DNA from: Castanea sativa
Lineage: Eukaryota > Streptophyta > Magnoliopsida > Fagales > Fagaceae
Assembly: GCF_040712315.1 (NCBI RefSeq)
Contig: NC_134017.1
Span: 51,085,636-51,149,635 of the forward strand
Length of the DNA stretch: 64,000 nucleotides
Reading direction: 5' to 3'
The notes beneath the pieces were generated by a model. The model was not told the origin of the DNA, made no database searches, and saw only the letters and a program-made list of their open reading frames with translations. Of this stretch, positions 10,455-23,058 are shown in pieces. Numbering within the stretch: the first letter of the stretch is position 1; every line of letters begins with the position of its first letter. The position numbers were made by a program, and so were the translations under genes.

Positions 10455-13400
10455 GTGAAAAGAAAAAAATGGATTTTTTTATTGCTCAAGTTGTATCTCT
10501 AAGTGTTGTAATCTCTATTTAATATAGTGAAATTATTCGAAGTTTGTCCCGTGATTTTTCCCTTAAAAGAGAAAGAGTTTCCACGTAAATTTTTGTGTTA
10601 TTATGTGGTTGTACTTCTGCTGTGCTTGCTGAAATTATTCACAGTTATATAGAATTTTTCCCAACAATATAAATAGAAAAAAGGAAATGATTGAAACAAA
10701 CTTCTTTCCTAAGGAAGATATTGGCAATTGCATTGTTTGTAATGGTTCTATAGGCATTGATACTGAAATAGTTTTACTGTTCACTTCCAATGTTGAATTT
10801 GCTTAAAAGTTCCAAAAAGCTGTTTATGGTTACACGTGACAGTTTGTTTTGTTTTCTCATTCACAAGAATAAAATTTTCTACCATTTTTCTTTTGTTGCA
10901 TTTTCACCTTTCTTTTCTTTTCTTTCTTTCTTTCAACTCAAATCTTTCTCATGCTTTCTTCTAATTCTGTAGTTGTCTTTTTTATTTAGCGAACTCAATG
11001 TTACCATTGTTGAAGCTCAACTTAGGACAAGACAAGTTCCACCTTTACTTCCAACGAACGTTGCCGTTGATCGTTATTTGAAATCAAATAATCGATTGCT
11101 CATTCTGGTAATTATTTTTTCACTGGACAATCTCTGTGTTTTAACAGTTCACTTCATATTTCACTCAATTACGTAATTTATTATTCAATACCACATAATA
11201 AATTCCATATCATCGTGCTTTCACATCACAGGGATTCAATTCTACTTTAACTGAACCAGTGGATGCCCTAGGGAGAAATGGTCAAATAAAAGAACTGGAG
11301 TTTAAACTGCACCCAGATATAAAGGAACCTTTAAAGAAGCTTTGTGATGACCCAAAGACAACAATTGTTGTCCTCAGTGGCTGTGACAGAACTGTCTTGG
11401 ACGATGTACATTCAATTTTCTCGAACTCTCTAACAATACTGTCACATGTAAATTATGCTTTTGGACTAATAACTTCTTGTTCAGAACTTTGGTGAATACA
11501 ACATGTGGTTGGCAGCAGAAAATGGGATGTTTTTACGTCTTACCAAAGGCAAATGGATGACAACAATGCCAGAAAATTTACGCATGGATTGGGTTGACAG
11601 TGTTAAGGTTTGTATATTAATTACATGACTTTTTAATAGAAAATTACAAGTAGTACTATTTACATGAAGGTTTATTGACTTCTATGACTTCTGATGCTTT
11701 GTTCATGATTTCAGCATGTTTTTGAGTATTTTACTGAAAGAACACCGCGATCCCATTTTGAGGTTCGTGAAACTTCTCTTGTATGGAACTACAAGTACGC
11801 AGGTACCAGAAATTTATATATATATATATATGCACATATTTTCTTTTGGTTAAGATATTTTGACTGTGCTGTGTTTGTTATTTTGTTCATTTGCTGATTA
11901 ATCTTTGTAAAAATGTAACTACCACATTAGATATTGAATTTGCAAGGCTTCAAGCAAGGGATATGTTGCAGCATCTGTGGACAGGTCCAATTTCCAATGC
12001 ATCTGTTGATGTCATCCAAGGTGGCCGATCTGTTGAGGTCCGAGCAGTTGGTGTTACGAAGGTAGCTGGGAGTCTTCTCATAACTGTTTTGTGCTTTTTC
12101 GTATCACATGTTATTCTATTTGCAACCAGGAAAAAAATCACATGTCAATATTTCATTTTCAATGATTTTATGTGTATACACGGTGCAGCTATTGATCGTA
12201 TCTTGGGAGAGATAGTTCATTACAAAGGCATGAAGTCACCTATTGATTATGCCTGTGTATTGGGCACTTTATAGCAAAGGTGTGTTTTCATTAATTTTTT
12301 TTAATTTTAAGAGGAGCATTCCTGTCATTAGAAGTATTCTTATATATGAATATTTTGATTTGAAGACAGAGCAGTTGTATCTTTGCTGAATTTTCATTCA
12401 CAACTTTTATTTCTACTTCGACCTTTATGTATAAGAAGCAGTTACAAACTGTTAGTAAGCATCCAAAACAATTATTTTTGTTGTCCCAACTTACACCATG
12501 GCTATGTTTTCACATAGAATGCTGATTTAAGATATGAAGTAAAACATATGGGTTTTGGAGTGTATTCTAGAGGAGCCAATGGTTTTTGAACTAAATGGCT
12601 TACTCTTGTCATAAGCCTGGCTTCGATTGTGAACTTATCATAAAAAAAAGAAGCATGGGTTAGAGTGAAGTCATGAGTTCAATCCTGCGTGGGTGCTGGA
12701 GTTGCATATACCTCTTAAACCGAAAACCATGATTTATGAACAACAGAGTCCTTAATCAAATTTAAAATGATATGGATTGTTGTGCCATTATTCACAATCT
12801 TGTCAACTGATGGAGCTGGATTCTCTTCCTCTGACAATGAGGAAAATGTAAGCAAATTTCTTGTTGGGCAGAAGTGCCAATATACAGTTTGTGCAAGATG
12901 TTTATACAGAATGGATTGGTGTATGGTAACTTGAGACATCTGTCTTACAATGAAAAAGAAAAAAGATTGAGACGTCCCATTATCCCAGTAGCTTTGACTC
13001 TCATAACTTGTTAAGGAGACTATATTTGTAAGGTTTAATCGTTGTTTCTACCATTCTACATTCTGGAAAACATAATTATTAATTTCGAGCATTTCTTATT
13101 TTGTACATTGTTCTCTTTTTAAAACACTGGTGGCTAATCCTCAGTTATTGAACCTTTCTCACCATGTCAGATTTATTTTTAAAGCTTCCATAGTCTTTCC
13201 ATAGTTTTTCAAGATAATTCTAGGATAAGGAACCTGATACACTGAAACATATTTCTTTGTAATTGAATGATGGAAATACTAAAGTATTGCATCTGCTTTT
13301 GATGCTTCAGGATGAAGATGTCTATACATATTTTGAGCCAGAGCTTCCTTCTGAATCACCACCTGCATCAAGAGCCATGGTAGCCAATCTTGTCAGGACA

Positions 13401-13694
13401 TCTGTGCCAAAAAATTCAGCCAGTAAAAGTGGGTCTAAAGCAGCTCGCCTAAGGAAACAACGTTCATTGTCTGCTTTAGAAAAGAAAGCAGCCAATGATG
13501 GAAGTGGGACTGCACCAGAACCTATATTGCAAGATAAAACATCATTGTATGAGGGTTCTTCAGTACTTGATCTCAAAGGTGACAATTATTTCTCTTGTGC
13601 TGTTGGACGAAAGCGATCAAATGCACGATATCTCCTTGGATCATCAGATGATGTTGTCACCCTCCTTGAGGAACTGGCGCAGTGTTCATCATGA

Positions 13695-14810
13695 TCACAT
13701 TATGCCTACTGCAAATGTTCCTGCCACTCTGAAGGTAGAGGCATGGCATGGCTATTTTGTGGTGGTTGCCAGATTTCGTTGTACATGTGCATAATGATCT
13801 TAGAGTTTGAATAGCTAGATCATCCACCGCCCCCCTTTTTCTTTTTAAATGTCCATAGAAATTTAATTTTTACTGGGTAGCGGCATCAATTTTAGCTTGA
13901 ACATATTACATTAGAACATGAAATATTCAAATCATATTTTTCATAAAACACAAATGATACAAAGAAAGGAAAGGCTAGAGATGTTTATCAAAAAAAAAAG
14001 GAAAGGCTAGAGATCAAATCTTATCAATACTTTTCACCCCATTTTGACGTTGATTCTGATCTGCCATTTTAGTCATTCAAAATACTGCTAACATAATTTG
14101 TTCATCATAGACGCTCCTGTTCTGTGTGTGTCTGCAAGCCAGGCCTTGTCAGATCTTTCCGTGCCAAGTGAATGGTTCATTTACTTTGTGCCTAGAGCTA
14201 GACACAGGAGCCAATTTTTAGCTTTTGGGATGCTTAAAGTCTATGGACAACTTTTGTGGCACAACTTTGAGTGTGATTGGTAGAGAAAAAAGTAATTAGC
14301 TTATGTGAAAGTGACAGGCAACCATTTATATAATTAACTACATCAGAATTGTGGCACAAAAGTTATTATCTTAGAAGAACTGTAATATCCTATGGAAGGA
14401 TTCAATCAATTATCCAAATTCCAAAGTGGGGCAGTCCACCTCCACCATGTTTACTATTCTTAACCAGACTATTTATGTTGTCGTTCTCATGCACTAGCAC
14501 ATTCTCCCCCTTTCCCCTTATCATATATGGCCGTGCACCAAAAAAAAAGATTTGAGCATCCAAAAAGAGAGTACCTTTACTGAATGTCAATGCTGACGAA
14601 AGCTATAGTGGGAAAGGCGGCCTAATTTTTGAAAATTGGAAAAGGAGATTCTAGACAAGCAAGTAATTCTAAGAACCTTAAGAGGTGTCGTGAGGTATCA
14701 GGTAACTTGTGATGTGGTGACTGCGAAATTCTTGGTATGCACGGAAGTCGCAATTGCCTTTGCGGCTCTATGGTCCGCTTTCCTTTTTCCTCTAATGAAA
14801 AAGAAAATTG

Positions 14811-14850
<40 letters not shown>

Positions 14851-15024
14851 TGGGGAAAATCATTCATGAAATTCATCTTGTCTAGCATTATTTGTAACAC
14901 AACAATTTCATTCATGTTATGTAAAGTTGCAAATTCTTCACTTAAACATTGTTTATGAATCTTCGAGTAAGCAGACCATCAATAAATCTCTGCATTTCGT
15001 CTAAAAGATAAGGGACAAGTATGT

Positions 15025-15074
<50 letters not shown>

Positions 15075-16738
15075 GTTCCTACCAGTTACTCTCTATACAA
15101 TTGTAATACAACTTTCTACATGGTATGCAAGCAAATCACTCTTGGTGATGAATTCCTTAATAAATCATTTTGAGTAAGAAGAATCTATTAAAAAAAATAT
15201 ATACAAAAAGGGTATACAGAGTGTAACATAATCATGCAAGAAGAAAAAGCTCGTCTTAACCAAGAAGAGAGAGAGTTTGAGAAAAGACATTGATCTTTCT
15301 TTTTTATTTTTTATTTTTTTGGCGCATTAATCCAAGGACCAGAGGGCATGCCAAGGTAGACTCTAGACCAACAAATCACAGAGTCCTAACTAAGCCAATT
15401 TCACCATATTTTCAACTACCTTAATGCCCCACTTAGTTACAAACTCATGTTTCAAAGCTCGACAAGAGGATTTCTAATTGAGTAGCTTTTTATTGCTCTT
15501 GTTTTGAAAACAAGAATACTTATATATATACAATTTTTATAAGAACTCTCTCCACAACTAGAGAATAGCTAATCTAATGCCTTGGGGAAAAGGCAATTGG
15601 CATTGGTACCAGAATGGTCCAGAAGTTGACATTGTGCTTGCGAGCAAACACGCCGAGAGAGATGGCTAGGGGTCACATCACATTACATTAAATGTGACAT
15701 GCCAATATCAACCAGTAAGTATGGGATAATTGGAGCATAGAATACGCAACTTCGATATACTAATAAGCATTGTTCATAGTGAATAATGAGAAAGTTTAGG
15801 GACACAACATAATATCAAATATTTTACAATATCTATGTTTTTAGATGAGGAAGTCTTGGTATAATATTTTATTATTTTATATATTTTTATTTTTATTTAT
15901 GATGGACTGACACTTTAAATGTTATGAAAAATTATGACATTTTATTGTGGTCACAAAGCAATTATGCGAAACAAATAATTACATACGTAAATTAAACCTT
16001 TCAAAATTGATAACCTCTGGGCCAATTCTCTTGTGCACGTCATGGATTTGGTGGTCCTTTTGAGCACAAAGGCGTTATTAAAAATTAAGATTCTAATTGT
16101 TTAATAATATAAGAAAATAACTTTTGACTCTCTAATGTAGTCAAATAAATAATCCAATATATGGCCTTAAAACTAGTATATTATTGCGATGATTCCTAAC
16201 TAAATGTGCTGAATTTCACATTTCTTTTTCTATATAAATGAAAGAAAAAAAAATCTTATACAATGTAATATTCTTTTTAAGTGCTCTTGCAATCAACGAA
16301 TCTTTTGATAGTTGAAAATAAAATCTAAGATAATTTTTAGTAATTTTAATAATAAAACCATTGTACAACCTCTTTAAAATGAACTTTCAATTTTTTTTAA
16401 GTATATAATCATACTGTTACTATTACTAACTTAATTAATTAATTTATTTTCTTTTACTTTTAGGTATTCAAATTATCTGTTTGAATATCTTATATTTAGA
16501 TTAAGTTTTTAAATTAAAATATTAATGACTATATATTGATTGTTTTTATTTGTATTTTATATTTGTTTGAAATATATAAACTCTATGGCTCAAAAAATAA
16601 ATTGAAATCCAACCGCCAAAAAAAAAAAATTATAACTTAAATTTGTATTATATTGTAATGGGCATTTTGGCTGATTAGCTATCTTTAGCGAATTTTTTAG
16701 CCAAATAGTCCCCCTTTGAAACATTTTAGGGTGGTAAC
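13695..16738. other. AT-rich intergenic region
   Basis: Downstream of the TPS1-like stop. Contains a (GA)n run (about 14814-14848), a (TA)n run (about 15032-15071) and many poly-A/T tracts. No protein family was recognised in either strand and no RNA gene was seen. Confidence 0.5.
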
Positions 16739-17020
16739 CATGTTCTGGAACTCGTGAAATTCAATTTCACACAAATCAAGTTCTAATTAAATTTGATTGA
16801 GGTGGCAATGGCTAATGTAGCTATTTCTAAAAAAAATTGCCAGGTGGAACTCGATAATAGTAAAATCGAGTTCCATGGAAAAATATTCTAAGCGGAACTC
16901 AATTTCTAAGAGAGTGAGTTCCATGTTATTTTTGAAATAGCCACATTAGCCACTACTACCTTAGCTGAATTTAGTTAGAACTCGATTTTAGTATAATTGA
17001 GTTCCAAAACAGAGCTACCG
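16739..17020. repeat. Nested foldback (inverted repeat) element
   Basis: Arms pair outwards from about 16880. The innermost is GGAACTCGAT with ATCGAGTTCC. Next, GGCTAATGTAGCTATTTC (about 16810) pairs with GAAATAGCCACATTAGCC (about 16934). The outermost is GTTCTGGAACTCG (about 16742) with the GAGTTCCAAAACAG block (about 17009). Its RNA could form a long imperfect hairpin. No coding frame. Confidence 0.65.
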
Positions 17021-17952
17021 TACTTCCTAAATATTTTTAAAAGAGGACTAACAAATTTTTTTTTTTTTTTTTTGGTGAAAGAGGGCTAAAAAGTAATAAG
17101 CCAAATTTGTTAGTCAAATCTTTTGTTTAATAAATTAAGTAATATTTTCTATATTAAGGAAAAAAAAAACATTGAATTAATTTTTTCAATATTTTATTTT
17201 AATCTTGCTCCCCAAAACCGAAATTCTAACTTCACCACTGCAAGCACTTATTATTCGATGTCCCATGCAATGCATGGTGCATTTTAAAACATTTATAAGA
17301 AATTATATTATGTCTCTTGTATAATTCTTAATGTGTATAATTATATTAGATGAATCAACTTGACTTATATTATCCCCTCAAAAAAAAAAAAAACTTGACT
17401 TATATTACTTTGTCATTAGAAGGAGATGATAATCAAGAATATGAATCAATCACTTTAGTGAATTGAAAAATTTTCAATTATTTCTACTAATATAAGCATA
17501 CAACTTTTTTTTATATATATAATTGATTATAGTTAAATTAGCTTTTATCTTTTTCTATACTTTGTTTTAATTGTTGCCAAATTAATTCAATTAATTTGAG
17601 CAATAATGTTATATTCCAAATCAATTGGTATTATATAAATCTTATAAAAATAATCATAAAAATTTATATTCATAAATACTTATGCACCACCTATGAATAA
17701 TTGATACTTGAAAATAAAATAAATTTACCAAATTATTATTTATTTTAATTATATAGTACAAATTTAGACTACTACAATGCTGGTTTTATATTACATGTCA
17801 CTAAAAGGAATTAGAAAATGTACATTGTTAAGAATAACATAATTAAATATAAGAACATATTACTTAACTAAATTCATAAATATTTAATTATTGAAGATAA
17901 TTTAAGTTTACAATTACTTTTTATATTTCTTTCAGTTTTTTAAAGAGTGTTA
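17021..17952. other. AT-rich intergenic spacer
   Basis: Very AT-rich with poly-A/T tracts. I see no gene or recognisable element end. Confidence 0.5.
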
Positions 17953-19212
17953 AAGCACCAGCAGTGAATGGGCTAAACCCATTGTCTATGCCAAATTATA
18001 GAATAGCATAGCATTGAGGCCCAAAAGACAAGTCCATTGAATGTTGGGTTTTGTAAGAATTGCAAAAAAAAAATACCATGGAGCTACAGTGCAATTCTAA
18101 ACATAGAATTGCACTGTAGCTCAATGGTATACTTTATATTAATATTCTATTGTAAAATATCAGTCCTTTCTCTCTCCGTGGTGTCTGATCTCTGTCTCTC
18201 CGCTGCACTTGCTCTCTATCTCTCCATTGCTGAGCTCTTTCATCACACACCAAGCCGGTTGCTTCTTTGTCATCCCCTCTCTCTTGCCATGCCGATTCAC
18301 CTCACCCATTGCCAAAGCTCATCAAGCCTTTCTCTTCTCTCTCATCCCCTTTCCCTTGCCATCACTGATTCAGCCTCACCCATCTCGAAATTCACCCTCA
18401 CCCATCGGTGAAGCCCTTTCAGACCAACCCTCTCTCTATCACTCTCTCTTCTCTTCAAACCGAGATCTCAAGGCTGACACGGTTTGGGTTAAGATCAAAA
18501 TCAAAATCCCAATCTCAAGGCTGATGGTGGTGTGGAACCATGTAAGCGTCGCTGGAGGCCACGGCGGTGGCGGAGGAGATCGGAGAGTTGTGTGGGTTTC
18601 TGGCGGTGGTGGGTTTGTGACTGATGTGGCCGTGGGTCAGGTGGTGCGGGGCGGCAATGGCGGCATGGGTCGGTGGTGGGTTTTTGGTTTTGATTTTGTT
18701 TTGATTTTGATTTTGATTTTGGATTTTAGGTTCTGTGGAGATCGGACTTTTGGGTTGGTGGTTTGTTGGGGTCCGGTAGGCGATCGGCATGGTTGTTGAT
18801 GGTGGGTTTTTCTGCAAATTTTTTTTTTTTGGGATTGTTGTGATTTGCTGGGCTGCTGATGATTTTTTGTTGTGATTTTGGTATGGTTTTTTAGATTTTG
18901 GTATGGAGCTACAGTGCGATTTCTGGTACTTGTTTGATTTGGGTGATTTTTTTGTTGTGATTTGCTTGTTGTTTGCTGGGTACGGGTTTGCTAGAGGATG
19001 AGGCCGGTGCTAGAGGTTGAGGGAGAAAGAGAGGAAAGGAGGAGAAAAAGAGAAATAGCAAAGAAAGGATTAAAAAAGAATATTTAAATAAAATGGAAAA
19101 AAATAGAGTTTTTGAATGTTGGGTGTATTATGAAATGGTATGATATAATTGATAAAGTAGTTTTTTAGATGGTAAAATAGGATAGAATTAGAAAAAATCA
19201 TTGCTGATGCTC
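17953..19212. mobile_element. TIR element, TTA target site (PIF/Harbinger-like), GAGCAYC family
   Basis: 1260 bp, flanked by TTA on both sides (17950-17952 and 19213-19215). Left end AAGCACCAGCAGTG, right end reading inwards GAGCATCAGCAATG. A subterminal block GATAAAGTAGTTTTTTAGATGGTAAAAT links it to the elements at 39.9-42.5 kb. The interior is a CT-rich, then GC-rich stretch (18150-18790) unlike its AT-rich surroundings, and looks like captured gene-leader sequence. No transposase is encoded. Confidence 0.7.
18081..18122 (+). repeat. Perfect 19-bp hairpin inside the TIR element
   Basis: GAGCTACAGTGCAATTCTA (18081-18099), a 4-nt loop AACA, then its exact reverse complement (18104-18122). 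A third partial copy of the arm, GGAGCTACAGTGCGATTTC, lies near 18903. It may be a small inverted duplication or a foldback RNA source. Confidence 0.8.
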
Positions 19213-19432
19213 TTATCAAAATAGCATTGCGAAAACACCCATAACTTGCTTGTTTTAAACAAGAATTGAGATAATTTTGAACCAGTGTTTTTGAACCTTT
19301 ATTTAAAGGACTTTATATGCCATCTATTTAAAGGCTTTTTAGATAAAGAAACACTCCGTCTGTGTGGCGAGGGATTTTGTAACTAAGTTCTATCAATTCC
19401 ACCATATCAAAGAGTTTCAAATTCGAGCTGCG

Positions 19433-19525
19433 TTTTTAAAAAATGCGGCTTTAGCCTATCTGTAGCCACGTTTTTGCAAACGCGGCTTAAAAAAACGCGG
19501 CCTAAGACCCGCGTGTTTTGTAGTG
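19433..19525 (-). mobile_element. CACTA (En/Spm)-like terminus
   Basis: Read on the minus strand the sequence starts CACTACAAAACACGCGGG. It is followed by alternating inverted subterminal words (AAACGCGG, CCGCGTTT, AAAACGTGG), the usual pattern of CACTA transposon ends. The other terminus was not found, so this may be a fragment. Confidence 0.45.
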
Positions 19526-19757
19526 AAAGTAAATCTTTAGTTTGTTTAGTGAAGAAGCTGAAACCATAACAATCACCACAAACTTGCTGATGTTAAGAAA
19601 ACCTTAAAGAAATTCTTGGAGTCAATCAGAGGTTTCGATTGTGATTGTAGGTGTGTCATCCGTGGAGCGTTCATATATTGAAAAGTTTGGAAATTCTAAT
19701 GCAGTAAAAAGTTTCTATTGTAAGTTCATTTGCTGGGACCGTAGAGTCTAGGAACAA

Positions 19758-19905
19758 ATATTTTGTACAAGATCTTAAAATTTTCTTTACTATGAAACTA
19801 TGAAACTAGTTTGTTTTATTATGAAACTAGTTTGTTTTATTAATATTTTGTACAAGATCTTAATATATATATATTTTTTACTATGAAACTAGTTTGTTTT
19901 ATTGG
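19758..19905. repeat. Short direct repeats
   Basis: AATATTTTGTACAAGATCTTA occurs at 19758 and 19842 (period 84). TATGAAACTAGTTTGTTTTATT occurs three times within 19798-19905. No coding content. Confidence 0.7.
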
Positions 19906-20364
19906 TTTCCCTAATTGATTATATCTTGTGTTATTTACCATTCCGTTGTGCATGGTATTGATATTTGTTTGTTTAACCAAAGACTATTCATAATAGATCT
20001 AATTAACATCTTGGTTTTAAAAGTTGTTAATTCTATCAACTGGGATCTAAATTTCTTAACAAATCTAAATCTGCAGGATTTGAAACTTCATAGACTTTGA
20101 TTGATAAGTCTCTAACAAGTACACAACTAGATATTCTTCATAATTTTGTTGCAAAAACTCTTCCAATCAAAGTGGACCGCCATTTGTGTTCGAATTAAGA
20201 CAATTCTTAATCAAAAACTTTTTCAAGGAGATCAAATCAGAATATTAATCTGTTGTAATAGAATTTAATTACAGAGAATTGTACTTACAAATTCAACAAT
20301 ACAAAAATAAATTTGTAAAACTATTTTGATTGTTTGATTTCCAAACTTAAAATTGTGCTTATAG

Positions 20365-20640
20365 AGGCTTTTGGAGATTTTTTAAATGGAAGTTTCAAAA
20401 CTAAATTTGTTCATTTATTTTAGGAGATGAAAGATCATTCCCATGAAAATTTCAAAAGTGAATTTATTTATTTTAAGAGAGATGGATACTTTTCAAACCA
20501 TAATTTCAAAAATAAAATTTTCAATTAACTTAAAGATAGTTGTCAAGAGTTTTTATAGTTCAATGATATAATATTATCTAGTCTCACTTATGAAGACAAC
20601 TACAATTCAAATCCCTCTATCCCATTTAAAATGTACCTAT
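20365..20640. repeat. Dispersed repeat, copy 1 (partner at 45155-45415)
   Basis: Shares ordered blocks with 45155-45415, including CCCATGAAAATTTCAAAAGTGAATTT, ATAATTTCAAAAA and TATTRTCTAGTCTC. It ends in a tRNA B-box-like AATTCAAATCCCTC, so the family may be an old SINE. Confidence 0.55.
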
Positions 20641-21237
20641 CCTGAAGCAAAGGAGGGCCACAAACAAGAGCATAGAATTTGTTTAGATGGAAAATTCTTA
20701 ATTTAGATCGTTATAGGAATGTAAACAAACATTGTACACATTTTGTGTGTCTACAGTGTGTTGTTCCTCATAACATATATTAATAAATAAATTATAATTT
20801 ATAATTTATAGAATAACAATTTAGATAATGATATTTCACTAAATTTGTATTAACCATAAAATTAGAGAATAAGTTGAGAGATATTATCTTTAAAAAAAAA
20901 AAGTTGAGAGATATTATCTCAATGGTACTTTAAATTATCTCATAACATGATAAATAAATTTGGACAAAACTTAGGTATAGTACCTTAGGTGTTGTTTTTT
21001 AAATTCTCCTCTTAAGATTTAACTATGTGGCTACTTAACTAAAAAATACACTTCTATCTCATGTGCAAAAATCTAATGACAGAATTTTAAAAGGAGAATC
21101 TAAGGAACAACACCTAAGTACTGTACTTAAGTCTTACCCAAATAAATTATAGTCAATTTCATGAGTTTTTAGGTAGAGGTATATACACAAACATTTTACT
21201 CAAACATTTATGTATTAATGAAAATAACTTCAGCCAA

Positions 21238-21766
21238 TCTATATATTACTAAAAGTTGAAGCGTGACATTTATTGCTGCTGAGCTCTTATTGCGTCACCT
21301 CATCGCCACGTCATTCGCCACATAATTATTATTTATTCCTTTTTTTTTACAAAAAAATATAAACAAATTATTGATTTTACATATTCATCTTTATTGGTTT
21401 TAACATCTATATATATTTCTTTTTTATTTCCAATTTTCTTATAATTTTTTTATATTCACTTATTTTTTAAATATTTACACTTTCTTCAACCCTTCTTCTT
21501 CTCCTACCTTTTTATCTCCCTACTACCCTCTACTTTATTATTACTATTCATCTTTCGCTTCATCTTCCTTTATTTGTCTCTTCTTATCCCTTCCCTTTTA
21601 CTATAAATTTGTCACTCTTTTCCATTCTATGTATAGTTTTCTCTCACAATGGAAACCATATTAATCATAACTAAAAAAGAGATGTTATCTGATAGTAGTA
21701 GAAATTACATAAGAAATAAAGTTATAATTTTAAAAATCCATTTTTTGAGATTTCATTTAACCTTAT

Positions 21767-21803
<37 letters not shown>

Positions 21804-22196
21804 TTCATACACTCTTACTTTCGAAAATCTAATGAACAATGCTACCTCTCATTTATCGCCTTTGTTATGCAAATCATTAATTAGTAAATATATGATAATG
21901 GTAAGAAGCGTTACAAATGAGATCACTAAAAGATATATATAAAATTAATTAGCCACTATTATTATGGAGTAGTAGTTTATAATTTTACGTATCTAAAAAA
22001 TTGGAATATATATAGTTTTCTTAAAGGTGTGTGTAAAGATTCACTCTGTGTGTGTGTAAAGGTAAAAAAATGTATATTTAAGGTTTTTATTAACTTAAAA
22101 ACTAATGGTTAATAAATAAAATTAAAGTATTAATAAAATATTTAATAAGATCATCTTAAAAAAATTATCACGTGCAACGCGCGGGTATGTGACTAG
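21238..22196 (+). mobile_element. Non-autonomous Helitron, short form (duplicate)
   Basis: Same TCTATATATTACT start after A and same hairpin plus CTAG end before T as 183-1156. It arrived by the segmental duplication, not by a new insertion, because the flanks are shared. The internal (TA)n lengths differ. Confidence 0.85.
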
Positions 22197-22583
22197 TTAA
22201 GGTAATGGTTAAATCTTAAAAGCAATGAATTAAGACTTTTTTTTTTTTTTTTTTTTGAGGAAGAAGCAATGAATTATGATTGAACAGTAGAAACGCATCA
22301 CTAACGTTGACTAGCTTTTTAAGAAAAGTGTTAAGTAGCTAAGCCTGCCAACTTATATGATAAAGTCCCTTTTTTTGAAGGAAAATATGAGAAAGTCATA
22401 TACAAGTAATTCATATATATTTAATACATCATTAATATAGTTAATATTGGTAAGAATTGCTATGTGGCTCCAATATACGTCTTTCAACCACTAATAATGT
22501 AAATTAATTACCAACTTTCAAGAAGAATTATTGGTATGTATTTTTTTTTTTTTGAATTTTGGAGAATCAATTATTGGTATGTA

Positions 22584-23058
22584 GAATGAGTGATGCAATG
22601 ACCTCTCCATGACAGTCCCGAACCACTATGCCAATTGCATCACTCATTCAGCAGCTAGACCAAGCTTACCAACCCGTGGAAGTTGAAGCAATGGCAGCTT
22701 GTAAGGCTGTGGAGTTTGGCAGCGAATTGGGTATTCAGAGAGCCATTATTGAGGGTGACTCAGCAGTGGTAGTTAAGTCCCTAACAAGCAAGGAATGTGG
22801 GTTGACTCCTTACAGCCAGCTGTTGAATGACGTGTCCCTATTTTCAGGTTTTTATTTTCAATTGTCATACTCTCATGTTAAGAGAGATGGGAATAAAATT
22901 GCTCATAGTTTAGCTAGACTAGCTTTGACAACACAGAGTTCTACGGTGTGGATGGAGGATGTTCCACCTTGCACCTTACCTTTTGTTCAGGCTGATTTGG
23001 CCCCTCTTTAGTATTCTTAATAAAAAGTCTTCCTTCTCAAAAAAAAAAAAAAAAAAAA
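22584..23058 (+). mobile_element. 5'-truncated LINE tail with RNase H, copy-B specific
   Basis: A 475-bp insert with a poly-A 3' end, flanked by a 12-bp duplication TATTGGTATGTA (22572-22583 and 23059-23070). The frame up to the TAG at 23009-23011 shows the C-terminal part of an RVT_3-type RNase H domain: VEVEAMAACKAVEF (Glu), IIEGDSAVVVKSL (Asp) and RDGNKIAHSLARLAL. The first catalytic Asp and everything upstream were lost by 5' truncation at insertion. Copy A has a single uninterrupted target site, so the insertion happened after the duplication. Confidence 0.9.

Larger units (their letters stand above)
6131..13694 (+). pseudogene. TPS1-like: TPS1-like class I trehalose-6-phosphate synthase, 5'-truncated and disabled
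   Basis: Nine exons are recognisable: 6131-6231, 8397-8592, 10990-11107, 11232-11405, 11485-11607, 11715-11802, 11931-12061, 12182-12279 and 13311-13694. They give the end of the glycosyltransferase-20 domain ([36 protein letters not shown]) and the phosphatase-like domain (LLILGFNSTLTEP, LSGCDRTVLDD, FGEYNMWLAAENGMFLRL, TPRSHFE, LQHLWTGPISNASVDV). The C-terminal tail runs from DEDVYTYFEPELP to LDLKGDNYFSCAVGRKR. This order and tail are those of plant TPS1, which makes trehalose-6-phosphate from UDP-glucose and glucose-6-phosphate. Lesions: the catalytic N-terminal half is missing; an 8-bp tandem insertion near 8525-8533 shifts the frame and gives TGA; the acceptor before exon 12182 reads AC instead of AG; a 1-bp loss near 12252 shifts the frame again. 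The last exon is open to its normal TGA. The remaining splice sites look intact, so transcripts are possible, but no normal enzyme is. Confidence 0.93.

Noticed and set aside
18209..18799. Plus-strand frame rich in Gly/Val/Ser over 18.2-18.8 kb
   Set aside because: Low-complexity GC-rich interior of a TIR element. The minus strand is open too (18515-18817). No family match.
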